Assembly: GCA_001544595.2 (NCBI GenBank)
Contig: FCOH02000003.1
Location: 1-64,000, forward strand
DNA length: 64,000 bases
Source of the DNA: Caballeronia peredens
GTDB taxonomy: Bacteria > Pseudomonadota > Gammaproteobacteria > Burkholderiales > Burkholderiaceae
Reading direction: 5' to 3'
Shown here: in pieces, positions 27,054 through 35,617 of the stretch
Layout of the letters: each line of letters starts with the position of its first letter
How positions within the stretch are numbered: position 1 is the first letter of the stretch
Made by a program: the position numbers and the translations under genes
Notes under the pieces: model-generated
The model's database searches: none
What the model was told of the DNA's origin: nothing
The model's input: only the letters and a program-made list of their open reading frames with translations

Positions 27054-28190
27054 TTACTTTTGCGGCACGCCGCGCTTCCAGGCGCCCCAATGTGTAACAA
27101 GCTCTTGCACAAACGGATTGCCGGTTCGATACAAATTCTCGATAGCCGGCGTAAACCCGCCTTGTGCGGCGTAATTGAGCAGATTATCGGCGGCGGTCTG
27201 TCCCTCGTAAGGGCGGTCGAAATCCGAACCCGCCCGTAACGCCGCCACACGCGCCAGATCCACCCGCTTCACGCTCGCAGCACGTTTGAGCGCCTCGAAG
27301 GTCGCGTTGTCTTCCTGCTGCGTCGTGCAATACACGCCGCGGCCGTCGGTCAGAAGCCGCGTCCACGCGCGCGCCCGCTCGCCGATGTCCTTGCCCGACC
27401 ACCAGGTATCGCCGGCGAGCGTGTCGCACTGGATCACGCGAGGTGGCTTATTGGCCGGCGCATAGCCGAACTTCGCGCGCGCGACCCGGGCTTCGTCGCT
27501 GTCGGAGAGCGTGACGTGTCGCGAGATTGCGAAGGCGGCGTCGGCGAGTGTCGCGTTGAGCGCGAACACTTCGGTCCGATAGTCGAGCGGCGGTTTCTCG
27601 TTCGGCCCTTTCGTGTTGATGCCGAGAAAGCCGCTCGGCCAGTCGGCGGGCTTTTCGCGTGCGTCGAGTTCCCACTGAATGCCGAAATCGACGAGATATT
27701 TCGCCCACGCCGCCGAGCCGATGGTCCCCTGCTTCGGATCGATCCCCGCGATGCCCGCGATCAGGAAATACGTGTCCCGCAGGTCGAAGCGGTCGGAGAA
27801 GGCCAGCGCCATCATCGAGGCCGCCGCGTTGGTGTGACCCATGCCGGTCGTGATGACGCAGACGTCGTCGCGGTTGCAATGCACATCGGGATAGTCGGGC
27901 GAAAGTCCGGGCACGCTGACCGCCTGCCACGGCCCCAGCCTGTCGAGCCAGATCTGGCCTTCGGGCGCGAACATCGTGACGATCATGACCTTGACCGGAC
28001 GGCCGCCGTTGCCGTGGCGATCGTGATCGTGATCGTCGCCGGCGCTGCGCTGCTGTTCTTGCGCGAACGCACAGCCTGTGAAGCTCGTGAGGCTCGCCAT
28101 GCCGAGCGCAAGCACGCTCGCGCCGACGAACTTTTTTAGCTTTCCTGCGGGAAATTTCCCTCGATGCCGTGACGCGGGAGCGTGTCTCAT
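27054..28190 (-). CDS. Purine nucleoside permease (NUP family), exported
   Basis: Protein of 378 aa with a basic-hydrophobic signal sequence ending about FTGCAFAQ. The body matches the NUP family (fungal purine nucleoside permease-like): VKVMIVTMFAPEGQIW, ITTGMGHTNAAASM, GIAGIDPKQGTIGSAAWA. The fold resembles nucleoside phosphorylases, so a periplasmic nucleoside-binding or cleaving role is as likely as transport. A His/Asp-rich run (DDHDHDRHG) follows the signal. The frame opens at 28370, but ATG 28190 with GAGGATCAACCCGC before it begins the signal peptide. It is followed by a terminator. Confidence 0.82.
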   Translation of the reverse strand: MRHAPASRHRGKFPAGKLKKFVGASVLALGMASLTSFTGCAFAQEQQRSAGDDHDHDRHGNGGRPVKVMIVTMFAPEGQIWLDRLGPWQAVSVPGLSPDYPDVHCNRDDVCVITTGMGHTNAAASMMALAFSDRFDLRDTYFLIAGIAGIDPKQGTIGSAAWAKYLVDFGIQWELDAREKPADWPSGFLGINTKGPNEKPPLDYRTEVFALNATLADAAFAISRHVTLSDSDEARVARAKFGYAPANKPPRVIQCDTLAGDTWWSGKDIGERARAWTRLLTDGRGVYCTTQQEDNATFEALKRAASVKRVDLARVAALRAGSDFDRPYEGQTAADNLLNYAAQGGFTPAIENLYRTGNPFVQELVTHWGAWKRGVPQK

Positions 28191-28320
28191 GCGGGTTGAT
28201 CCTCGTAAAGGTTCGACCTTCGGAAGAAGACCACGCCCGCATACAGACTGGGGTCGGGCGCGATCGGCCCGCACAATTATAGGAGCATTAATTACACGGC
28301 GGCTGGCGCAATCGGCCGCG

Positions 28321-30864
28321 TCAGGTGCCGCTTTGCGTCGCGCGCGGCGGCGGCGTAGCCGATGCGACATTCGACGCGCCCGACGCCTCGCTCGTCGGAT
28401 GCTGCGCGGCCCGCGAAGGTTCGCCGCGCTGATCCGCGCCTGCTTCGTCGGCGTCCTGGACGGCTTCGTGATCGCGACCGCTCACGATCACGAAGTTGCG
28501 CTGCGGATTCGCGATTTCGATGCCGCGTGCCGTGAATTCGTTGAGGATGCGCCGGTTGAACTCGCGCTGCACCGGCCAGCGCGCGCTGTCGCGGCACTGG
28601 ATCTGGCCCGCGAGCGTGACGGTCGAGCCGTCGACGGCGTCGACGCCCCAGAAGCTGAAGTCGGAGAGAATGCCGTCGCGGAAGGCTTCGTCCTCGCGCA
28701 GCGCCGCGCCGATCGCCTTGAGCGTGGAGATCGCGAGATCGACGTCCTGACCGAGCGCGATCGACACGCGCACCGCCGCATTGCCGATGCCCCGGTTCGT
28801 GTTGTTGACCGTCGATACCGAGCTGAACGGCACCGTGTAGAGCGAGCCGTCGCCGCCGCGCAGCCGCACCGTGCGAATCGACAGATACTCGACCGTGCCC
28901 GACACGCCCGCGAGCGTCACCCAGTCGCCGACCTGCATCGCGTTTTCCATCAGCAGGAAGATGCCGGTGATCAAGTCCTGCACGAGCTTCTGCGAGCCGA
29001 AGCCGAGCGCAACGCCGAAGATGCTGGCGCTCGCGAGCAACGGCGCCGTGTTCACGCCGATTTCCGAGAGCCCCGTCAGCACGACGATCATCGCGATGAC
29101 GATGAACAGTCCCGAGCGCATCATCGGCAAGAGCGTGCGCAGACGCGCCGCACGCAGGCGTTCGCCGCTCGCGGTCCATTGCTCGAGCCGGCGCTCGACG
29201 ACGATGTTCGCGCTTTCCCACACGAGCACCGCGAAGACTGCGGCCACCGCGATCGTGACGAGCGCCGACACGAGCCGGTCGCCCACTCCGCCGGACATGA
29301 AGAACCGCAGGATATGGATGCCCCAGACCTGTAGCAGCAGGACCACCGTGACGATGGAAATGAGCACCTGCACGATGCGCCGCAAGGCTGGGTAATAGCG
29401 ATAGGCGCGGCGGCGCAGCACGGATTGCTCGGAGACGTCGTCGTCATCGCTGCGGTGGAAAAGCCGGCCCAGCGCGCCGAATGCGACGATCGCCGCCACG
29501 CGCGCGCCGACCAGCACGAGCAAGGACACGCCGCCCAGATGAAACAGCGTCCTGTAGCCGTTCTGCACGTCGAGCGCCCACACGAACCACAGCGCGATCA
29601 CGAAGAAGATCGCGACGGCGGCCCAGATATCGGCGACCCAGTTGCCGAACAGCCTGACCGAGCGATTCGCCCTCGCCTGCTCGCGAATGCGTTCGGCCAC
29701 CGAGGTGCGGCAGGTGAAGATGACATACGCGATCATCAGATGCACGAACAGAAGCGTGACCTTCAGGACCGCGATGCGGGCGTCGCCGGACAGTCCGAGC
29801 GACTCGCCCGCATTGGCGAGCGCGATGCCCGCGCCCGCCACGTACACGACGCGCTCCACCCAGTCATGCACATAGGCTGCGTAGTAGTCGCGCATCTGGA
29901 TGAGGCGCAGTCCGGGCGCGCGCGGCGCGAGGAAGAAGCCGCTCACGATGACGATGCCGCGGCATACCAGATAGACATCGATCAACGAGCCCGCGACGCG
30001 CGCTTCGGGTGTGTTTTCGTCGATGAAAAACGACATCAGCAACGTCACGACGCCGATGAACACGATGAGCGGCACGAGCGCGAGCAGCCCGTGCATGAGC
30101 GCGCTCGGCAGGCGTTGCAGCAGCGTCCAGTGGCGCGCCGCATGACGCTGACCGCGCGCTTTGTCGACCTTGCGCTCGGCGAGATGCATTGCGGTTTCGT
30201 CGCCGCTTCTTGCCGCGATGTCCTCCGCGCGCTCGGCCGCGCGCTGTTCGTGGACGAGTTCCGGCTCCTGCACTTCGGCATCGGCGATGCCGCGGGCCGC
30301 GATCTTCGCGCGCGGCTTCCTGAGCAGGCGCAAGCACACGAATTCGAGCAGCAGCGCCGGCAAAAGCGACGCCAGCACGGTCCACGCGACATGGCCGAGC
30401 AGCATGCGTCCCGTGTCGGTCGCGGTGCGATCGCGCCACCACATGCCGACCGAGCCGAAGTCGAGCAGCGCCGCTATCGATCGACGCAGGCCCGCGCCGA
30501 TCTCGACGAGCCAGTGCCCTGCCTGCCGCGACAGTTGCGAGGCGAGCCCGTTCGCCGTCAACGAATGCGCGAGCACGCTCGACGCGCCCGATGCCGGCGT
30601 CGCGGATGAAGTCGATGCGGGCTGCGGCGCGCTTGCGGGCGGCGCCGGCGCAGCAAGCGCGCCCGCCGCGGCGACGGCGCGCAGCGTGTCCTCGACCTGC
30701 GCGCGGCGCGCGGGATCGTTGAGCACCGTCAGCGCATCGCGCGCCTGCTGCGGCGTCAGCGCGACGGCGGGCTGCGAAGCGGCGGCCGCGAAGGAATACG
30801 TCGGGAGTGCAGACAGAAAACCCGACACGGTGACAAGCAATACGGCAAGCAGAACTTTGCGCAT
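28321..30864 (-). CDS. Mechanosensitive ion channel, MscS family (YbiO-like)
   Basis: Large MscS-type channel of 847 aa. A signal peptide (cut near SFAAAA, residue 28) is followed by an Ala/Pro-rich periplasmic domain, roughly ten membrane segments, then the MscS core: the pore helix around LLASASIFGVALGFGSQKLVQDLITG and the beta domain VGDWVTLAGVSGTVEYLSIRTVRLR. The last 50 residues are Ser/Ala/Gln-rich and likely disordered. Size and layout resemble E. coli YbiO. It should release solutes on osmotic downshock. No clear ribosome site precedes the ATG. Confidence 0.9.
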   Translation of the reverse strand: MRKVLLAVLLVTVSGFLSALPTYSFAAAASQPAVALTPQQARDALTVLNDPARRAQVEDTLRAVAAAGALAAPAPPASAPQPASTSSATPASGASSVLAHSLTANGLASQLSRQAGHWLVEIGAGLRRSIAALLDFGSVGMWWRDRTATDTGRMLLGHVAWTVLASLLPALLLEFVCLRLLRKPRAKIAARGIADAEVQEPELVHEQRAAERAEDIAARSGDETAMHLAERKVDKARGQRHAARHWTLLQRLPSALMHGLLALVPLIVFIGVVTLLMSFFIDENTPEARVAGSLIDVYLVCRGIVIVSGFFLAPRAPGLRLIQMRDYYAAYVHDWVERVVYVAGAGIALANAGESLGLSGDARIAVLKVTLLFVHLMIAYVIFTCRTSVAERIREQARANRSVRLFGNWVADIWAAVAIFFVIALWFVWALDVQNGYRTLFHLGGVSLLVLVGARVAAIVAFGALGRLFHRSDDDDVSEQSVLRRRAYRYYPALRRIVQVLISIVTVVLLLQVWGIHILRFFMSGGVGDRLVSALVTIAVAAVFAVLVWESANIVVERRLEQWTASGERLRAARLRTLLPMMRSGLFIVIAMIVVLTGLSEIGVNTAPLLASASIFGVALGFGSQKLVQDLITGIFLLMENAMQVGDWVTLAGVSGTVEYLSIRTVRLRGGDGSLYTVPFSSVSTVNNTNRGIGNAAVRVSIALGQDVDLAISTLKAIGAALREDEAFRDGILSDFSFWGVDAVDGSTVTLAGQIQCRDSARWPVQREFNRRILNEFTARGIEIANPQRNFVIVSGRDHEAVQDADEAGADQRGEPSRAAQHPTSEASGASNVASATPPPRATQSGT

Positions 30865-31082
30865 GGGTCGAATGAAGATCGCGAAATGACAAGGACTCGA
30901 TGCGGACGATGCGCACGCCGTATGCTAACGCGATGCCATCCGCGAAGCAGAAGCGGTCGCCGCACGAAGGCGGCCGGTTCGCAAAATGCACGAAACCGCG
31001 ACGAAAGCCCCACGAAAGCGCGTCATCGACGCATTCGACACCGTCAGCACGCGGCGATCCCGCCCGGCACTCTGTGTAGACA

Positions 31083-32012
31083 CTACGCGGTCGTCGCGGG
31101 TTCACCGCGGTCGCGTGCGACATCGGGTTCGAAGAATATCCAGCGCACTTGCGGAAACGCACGCTGCACGTCTTCCTCGATGATATTGATCGCGTCGATC
31201 ATCGCGCGGCCGCTCGCGTAATCGATCATCTCCGCCTGCACCGCCACCACGACGTGCTTGCCCCACTGCAGCGTAATGAGACTGATGATGCGCGTGATTT
31301 CGGGACGCGCGCGCAGATGCGCGTCGATTGCCTTGCGCACTTCCGGACTCGCCGATTCGCCGACGATCATCGACTTCACTTCGCGCGCGACGAGATACGC
31401 GATGATCATCAGCAGCACGCCCACGCCGATCGAACCGGCCGCGTCGAAGGCGGGATTGCCGGTGAGCATCGTCATCAACACGGCGGCGAAGGCGATCGCG
31501 AGACCCAGCAGCGCTGCGACATCCTCGCCCGCGACCACGAGCAACTCCGATTCGCGCGTCTCGCGGAACCATCGCCATAACGACTTGTTCGGTGTGCCCT
31601 TGCGGATCTCGCGTATCGCGCCCGCGAGCGAAAACGCTTCGAGCACGACGGAGATGCCGAGAATCACGAGCGCGACGATCGGGTTCGACAACGGCTCGTG
31701 ATGCAGCAGCCGATGCGCGCCTTCATAGACGGAAAACGCGCCGCCCACGAAAAACAGCAGCAACGCGACGATCAATGCATAGAAATAGATCTCGCGTCCC
31801 GAGCCCAGCGGATGCAACGCATTCGCAGGCGCCTGCGCGCGTTTCATGCCAAAAAGCAGCAACAACTGATTGCCGCAATCGGCGGTGGAATGGATCGCCT
31901 CGGCAAACATCGCGCCGGAGCCGGTGAACGCCGCCGCGCCGAACTTGCACACGGCGATGCCGAAATTCGCGGCAAGCGCGTAAAAAATCGCTTTCGGGGA
32001 TTCTTCGTTCAT
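31083..32012 (-). CDS. Cation diffusion facilitator transporter (ZnT9-like subgroup)
   Basis: Divalent-metal/proton antiporter of 309 aa with about six membrane segments and a C-terminal cytoplasmic ferredoxin-like domain (VVVAVQAEMIDYASG). The first half-site is normal, His41 and Asp45 in HSTADCGNQ. The second, usually HxxxD, is VAGED (160-164), so the histidine is missing and Glu163-Asp164 remain. This pattern is what I recall from ZnT9-like members, where zinc transport is uncertain. AAGGACGGC precedes the ATG. selD is 27 bases beyond its 5' side on the same strand, so co-transcription is likely. Confidence 0.85.
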   Translation of the reverse strand: MNEESPKAIFYALAANFGIAVCKFGAAAFTGSGAMFAEAIHSTADCGNQLLLLFGMKRAQAPANALHPLGSGREIYFYALIVALLLFFVGGAFSVYEGAHRLLHHEPLSNPIVALVILGISVVLEAFSLAGAIREIRKGTPNKSLWRWFRETRESELLVVAGEDVAALLGLAIAFAAVLMTMLTGNPAFDAAGSIGVGVLLMIIAYLVAREVKSMIVGESASPEVRKAIDAHLRARPEITRIISLITLQWGKHVVVAVQAEMIDYASGRAMIDAINIIEEDVQRAFPQVRWIFFEPDVARDRGEPATTA

Positions 32013-32039
32013 GCCGTCCTTGAATGGATGCAGATCGGA

Positions 32040-33098
32040 TCAGGTGACGTCGACGCGGCTTGCGCCGTCGACCATTTCGCCGATGATGGCGGCATCGTCG
32101 AAACCGTCGGCGCGGAAGATTGCGAGCACGTCGTTCACCGCTTCCGGCGCGCACGATACGAGCAGGCCGCCGGACGTCTGCGGATCGGTGAGCAAGGCGC
32201 GCGCCTCGTCGAGCGAAGCATCGGCGGATGCGCCCAGCGTCACGTCCGCGCCATAGGCGTTCCAGTTGCGTCCCGACGCGCCCGTGTAGATGCCCGCGCG
32301 CACGAACTCGCGAACCTGCGGCAGCCACGGCAGGTCGGCGTATCGGATGCGCGCCGTGAGCCCCGAGCCGCGCGCGAGTTCGAGCGCGTGACCGAGCAGG
32401 CCGAAGCCGGTCACGTCGGTGAGCGCGTGCACGCCGTCGAGCTGCGCGAGTTCCGCGCCCGGCCGGTTGAGCTTGGTCGTCGCCGCGATCATCGCCGCGT
32501 AGCCCGCGGCATCGAGCTTGTCTTTCTTGAGCGCCGCCGACAGTACGCCGACGCCGAGCGGCTTGCCGAGCACCAGCACATCGCCCGCGCGCGCGGCCGC
32601 GTTGCGCTTCACGCGCGACGGATGCACGATGCCGATCGCCGCGAGCCCGTAGATCGGCTCGACGGAATCGATCGAATGGCCGCCCGCGACCGGAATGCCC
32701 GCTTCGGCGCAAACCGCTTCGCCGCCCTTCAGCACCTGCGCGATGACTTCGTGCGGCAGCACGTTGATCGGCATGCCGACGAGCGCAAGCGCGAGGATCG
32801 GCTTGCCGCCCATCGCGTAGACGTCGGAGAGCGCGTTGGTCGCGGCGATGCGGCCGAAGTCGAAGGGATCGTCGACGATCGGCATGAAGAAGTCCGTCGT
32901 CGCGACAATCGCCTGTTCGTCGTTGAGGCGATAGACGGCGGCGTCGTCGGCCGTGTCGTTGCCGACAAGGAGATCGGGAAACGCGGGCAGCGGCGCGGCG
33001 CGCTTAAGTAGCTCGGCGAGCACGCCGGGCGCGATCTTGCAGCCGCAGCCGCCGCCGTGGGAAAGACTCGTGAGACGGGGTGAGGTCGTATCGGTCAT
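32040..33098 (-). CDS. selD: Selenide, water dikinase
   Basis: Makes selenophosphate from selenide and ATP, 352 aa. The active-site loop SHGGGCGCK gives Cys18 and Lys21, matching Cys17 and Lys20 of E. coli SelD, so this is the cysteine form and no in-frame TGA is used. ATP-binding stretches include NDTADDAAVY and TDFFMPIVDDPFDFGRIAA. Selenophosphate serves selenocysteine or 2-selenouridine tRNA; neither selA/selB nor selU (mnmH) is in the window. The frame continues to 33257, but the family N-terminus begins at ATG 33098. The CDF gene follows on the same strand. Confidence 0.93.
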   Translation of the reverse strand: MTDTTSPRLTSLSHGGGCGCKIAPGVLAELLKRAAPLPAFPDLLVGNDTADDAAVYRLNDEQAIVATTDFFMPIVDDPFDFGRIAATNALSDVYAMGGKPILALALVGMPINVLPHEVIAQVLKGGEAVCAEAGIPVAGGHSIDSVEPIYGLAAIGIVHPSRVKRNAAARAGDVLVLGKPLGVGVLSAALKKDKLDAAGYAAMIAATTKLNRPGAELAQLDGVHALTDVTGFGLLGHALELARGSGLTARIRYADLPWLPQVREFVRAGIYTGASGRNWNAYGADVTLGASADASLDEARALLTDPQTSGGLLVSCAPEAVNDVLAIFRADGFDDAAIIGEMVDGASRVDVT

Positions 33099-33162
33099 CG
33101 TTGACAGGTGTGCATGAGTCGTGCGATGCGATGCATTATCGCCGCTTGCGGTGAATGACGTT

Positions 33163-33723
33163 TCATTTGACGCGCCGGAACAGACCCGGATAGTCGACGA
33201 CGAGGCCGTCCGCATCGACCGTGATCTCCGCCGTGAAGCCCGTGTCGAGCCCTTCATAACGATAGCGATGATTCGGCTCGAGGCACGTGTACGCCTGCTC
33301 CACGGCGCTCACGCTCAGTTCCGGCACGCGCACGTAAGCGACGCGGATCACGCGCCGCTCGCCGCGCTCGAGCGCCAAGCGCCGGATCGGCAGTGTATTG
33401 GTGAACGGCGTCGCGGTGATGTCCACGTCGATGCAGCCGCGCAACGACTCGTGCGGCGCGCCGTTCGCATCGGTCCATGCGTGCGCGTCGCCGTTGTTGC
33501 CGTCCTTGCGATGCAGATCGAGCGTTGCGCCGCCCGCGAGTTTCAGGGCGAGGCGCGTGACCTGCCAGCGCGCGTCGCATTCGATGCGATACATCAGGCC
33601 GAAGGCATGCGCGCCGTCTTCGCCCACGACCGCGCTTTCGATCACGATGCGCTCCGGCGTCTCGTCGAGCACGAGATGCTCGAGCCCGGTGCCGTCCTGC
33701 TGCGACCATCGCACTGCTTTCAT
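33163..33723 (-). CDS. Putative glycolipid-binding domain protein (DUF1089-type)
   Basis: Soluble 186-aa protein, mostly beta: MKAVRWSQQDGTGLEHLVL, then DARWQVTRLALKLAGG, WTDANGAP and SLRGCIDVDITATPFTNTLPIRRL. This is the pattern I associate with the putative glycolipid-binding family (PF06475), whose function is not established. GAGGTGCGCG before ATG 33723 decides the start over the longer frame to 33822. It is 64 bases upstream of selD on the same strand; any link is unclear. Confidence 0.75.
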   Translation of the reverse strand: MKAVRWSQQDGTGLEHLVLDETPERIVIESAVVGEDGAHAFGLMYRIECDARWQVTRLALKLAGGATLDLHRKDGNNGDAHAWTDANGAPHESLRGCIDVDITATPFTNTLPIRRLALERGERRVIRVAYVRVPELSVSAVEQAYTCLEPNHRYRYEGLDTGFTAEITVDADGLVVDYPGLFRRVK

Positions 33724-33960
33724 CGCGCACCTCGTCGACATGAGTGGCCTGCATCGAAGGATACAACGCGGCGCGCCTTGCTTTCGACCGGCATTCGAAA
33801 TACGCGATTCGCTCGACGTCACAAAACTTCACACGGTATACTTCGCGCCATCCCTGCGCAGGCGCGCGCATCGCACTCACAGCGCCATTCACGCGATCCG
33901 TGCTCCGGCGATCCGCGCTTTTGCCCACACGCTCCGAACGCCCCCTTTCATCGCCATCGC

Positions 33961-34383
33961 ATGAAGACACCTCTTGCCCCCGTATTGCTCGCAGTCGCGC
34001 TGTCGGCGCCGATGTTTCAGCTCGTCCAGGCTCAGGAAACGCCGGCGCGGCCGGAAGACTATTCGTATCTGACCAGGCTTCACGTGCCGGAACCCGTCGT
34101 GCAGTGCGTTGCCGCCATCGACCGCTGGGTCGAGAGCGCGCCGAAGTACGACACGCTCATCGTGCCCGACCGCCGCGTGCTGTCCGCCACGATCGACAGC
34201 GAAACTCCGATCTTCAGCGTCGGCAATCCGATTCCGGTCGACAAGGTGATCGTGATGCGGGCCTTCGCCAAGGCTCGCGGCAAGCAGCAGTGGACCCGCG
34301 TGGACAGCCGCTGCGGCGTGCGCGACGGTCACGTGGTCGGCGTTTCGCTCACGCCGAACATGAAGCCGAAGATCGTTCGGTAG
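33961..34383 (+). CDS. Small secreted protein, unknown function
   Basis: A 140-aa protein with a clear signal peptide (MKTPLAPVLLAVALSA... cleaved near VQAQ, residue 24). The mature part is about 115 aa, with two cysteines (VVQCVAA and DSRCGVRDG) that could form one disulfide, and ends with a strand-rich stretch VVGVSLTPNMKP. I recognise no family with certainty. The longer frame to 33121 is antisense to the DUF1089 gene and is not used. It converges with the Rrf2 gene, leaving only three bases between them. Confidence 0.7.
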   Translation: MKTPLAPVLLAVALSAPMFQLVQAQETPARPEDYSYLTRLHVPEPVVQCVAAIDRWVESAPKYDTLIVPDRRVLSATIDSETPIFSVGNPIPVDKVIVMRAFAKARGKQQWTRVDSRCGVRDGHVVGVSLTPNMKPKIVR

Positions 34384-34386
34384 CGC

Positions 34387-34911
34387 TCAACTCTTCGCGG
34401 CGCGGCGCTGGCTCGTGCGATCGTCGAGCCACTTCACGACCTGCGGTCCGAACGTGCGCGGCGCCTTTGCGTGAACGCGGCCCGCCAGATCTGACAGCCG
34501 GTCCGCCGCGAGCGCCTCACGCATGCGCTTCTCGGCGTTCTTCATGACCGCGTGGACCGCGCATACGCCGCTCGTCGCCCAGGGCGGCGCGTCGTCGCCG
34601 AACACCGCGCAGCGCGCGCGAATCTCTCGGCAATCGAAGAGCGGCTTGTCGCCGTCGATCGCATCGACGACATCGAGCACGCTGATTTCGCTCGACGGGC
34701 GCGCGAGCGCAAAACCGCCGCGCGCGCCTTCCGTCGCCACGACGAGTCCCGCCTTGTGCAGCTTCGTGAACAGCTTGGCCACGTATTCCGCCGGCACGCC
34801 CTGCAGGTCGGCGAGATCGCGCACGCCCGCCTCGCGTACGCCGTGCGGCGGCTCGGCGAGATAGAGCATGCAGTGCAGCGCGTACTCCACGCCCGTGCTG
34901 ATGTGAGACAT
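34387..34911 (-). CDS. Rrf2-family transcriptional regulator
   Basis: Winged-helix regulator of 174 aa. VEYALHCMLYLAEPP and VPAEYVAKLFTKLHKAGLV, then EGARGGFALARP, are the Rrf2 pattern. Three cysteines in the C-terminal half, Cys94, Cys101 and Cys117 (C-x6-C-x15-C), could hold an Fe-S cluster as in IscR or NsrR, though the spacing differs from both. GTG 34917 is too near the ribosome site GGAG, so ATG 34911 is preferred. A 7-9-7 inverted repeat covers the ribosome site and upstream bases, fitting autoregulation. Confidence 0.88.
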   Translation of the reverse strand: MSHISTGVEYALHCMLYLAEPPHGVREAGVRDLADLQGVPAEYVAKLFTKLHKAGLVVATEGARGGFALARPSSEISVLDVVDAIDGDKPLFDCREIRARCAVFGDDAPPWATSGVCAVHAVMKNAEKRMREALAADRLSDLAGRVHAKAPRTFGPQVVKWLDDRTSQRRAAKS

Positions 34912-34915
34912 ATTC

Positions 34916-34938
34916 ACTCCGACATATCGAATCGGAGT
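34916..34938. promoter_or_regulatory. Inverted-repeat operator at the Rrf2 gene start
   Basis: ACTCCGA (34916-34922) and TCGGAGT (34932-34938) are perfect complements nine bases apart, starting five bases upstream of the regulator ATG. The position, overlapping the ribosome site, suits repression of its own gene. No other gene starts here, since the neighbouring plus-strand gene begins at 35108. Confidence 0.6.
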
Positions 34939-35107
34939 TCAGGATAACGCGTTGCGCGCACGCGTGCAACGGCCGGAACGCGGGCCACGGCGCTTTACCG
35001 GCGCCCATCGCAAATATTTCACATTACACGTTTGCTTACAAACGAACACGGCTTGTCATTTTGCGAACCGCTAAATTGGTTTCCATGGTTCACACGGAGA
35101 GAAACCA

Positions 35108-35227
35108 ATGAAGAAGCTAGCGATCCTTGCAGCGCTGGGTGTGTTGTTGAGCAGCGCGCTGTCGGGCTGCATCGTCGTTCCGGGCGATGGCGGATATCAC
35201 CATCATCGCGATTACTACCGCTATTGA
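35108..35227 (+). CDS. Tiny lipoprotein (39 aa)
   Basis: A 39-codon gene: a lysine pair, a hydrophobic run and the lipobox LSGC (residues 18-21), giving a mature lipopeptide of only 19 residues that ends in HHHRDYYRY. CACGGAGAGAAACCA precedes the ATG. The strong ribosome site and perfect signal make it convincing despite its size. The next gene, 94 bases on, encodes another small His/Tyr/Arg-rich envelope peptide, so the two may form a set. Function unknown; metal binding or envelope stress are guesses from composition. Confidence 0.75.
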   Translation: MKKLAILAALGVLLSSALSGCIVVPGDGGYHHHRDYYRY

Positions 35228-35321
35228 ACCTCTAGCGAATCACCGTGAACTCGCATCCGCTGAATCGTAGTTCAGGCAGCGCGCGTGCGAAGGCCGAGCA
35301 TACGAGATAGGAGCCAACATC

Positions 35322-35549
35322 ATGAACAAGACGAAAAAGAGCCTGCTGATCGCCTCCCTGGCCGCCGCGCTGGGCATGGGCCTCGCCAATGTCGCTTCGG
35401 CGGACGTGCATCACTACGCGCCGCAGCACGTCAAGGTCGGCTGGCACGGCGATCGTTACTGGGACGGACATCGCTATTGGGAGCGGCGCGATTGGGAACG
35501 CCGGCACGAGCATCACGTGGCGCCGCCGCCTCCGCATCGCTACTACTGA
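35322..35549 (+). CDS. Small exported His/Trp/Arg/Tyr-rich protein (75 aa)
   Basis: Signal peptide of about 27 residues (cleaved near VASA-DV), then a 48-aa mature part rich in His, Tyr, Trp and Arg (VGWHGDRYWDGHRYWERRDW...HHV) with a Pro run before the end HRYY. ATAGGAGCCAACATC precedes the ATG. Similar little periplasmic proteins are common in Burkholderiaceae but have no assigned role that I know. A strong terminator follows at once. Confidence 0.75.
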   Translation: MNKTKKSLLIASLAAALGMGLANVASADVHHYAPQHVKVGWHGDRYWDGHRYWERRDWERRHEHHVAPPPPHRYY

Positions 35550-35562
35550 GCGCGACCGGGCG

Positions 35563-35604
35563 TAAAAAAGGCCGCAGCGAATATCGATCGCTGCGGCCTT
35601 TTTG
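35563..35604. terminator. Bidirectional intrinsic terminator
   Basis: GGCCGCAGCGA (35570-35580) and TCGCTGCGGCC (35588-35598) form a perfect 11-pair stem with a seven-base loop, followed by TTTTT and preceded by AAAAAA. It serves the small exported protein gene on the plus strand and the anti-sigma factor gene (stop at 35618) on the minus strand. Confidence 0.92.
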
Positions 35605-35617
35605 CATCGGCAGATGA

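Noticed and set aside
32040..33098. A selenocysteine codon in selD
   Set aside because: The active-site position is TGC (Cys18), and there is no in-frame TGA.
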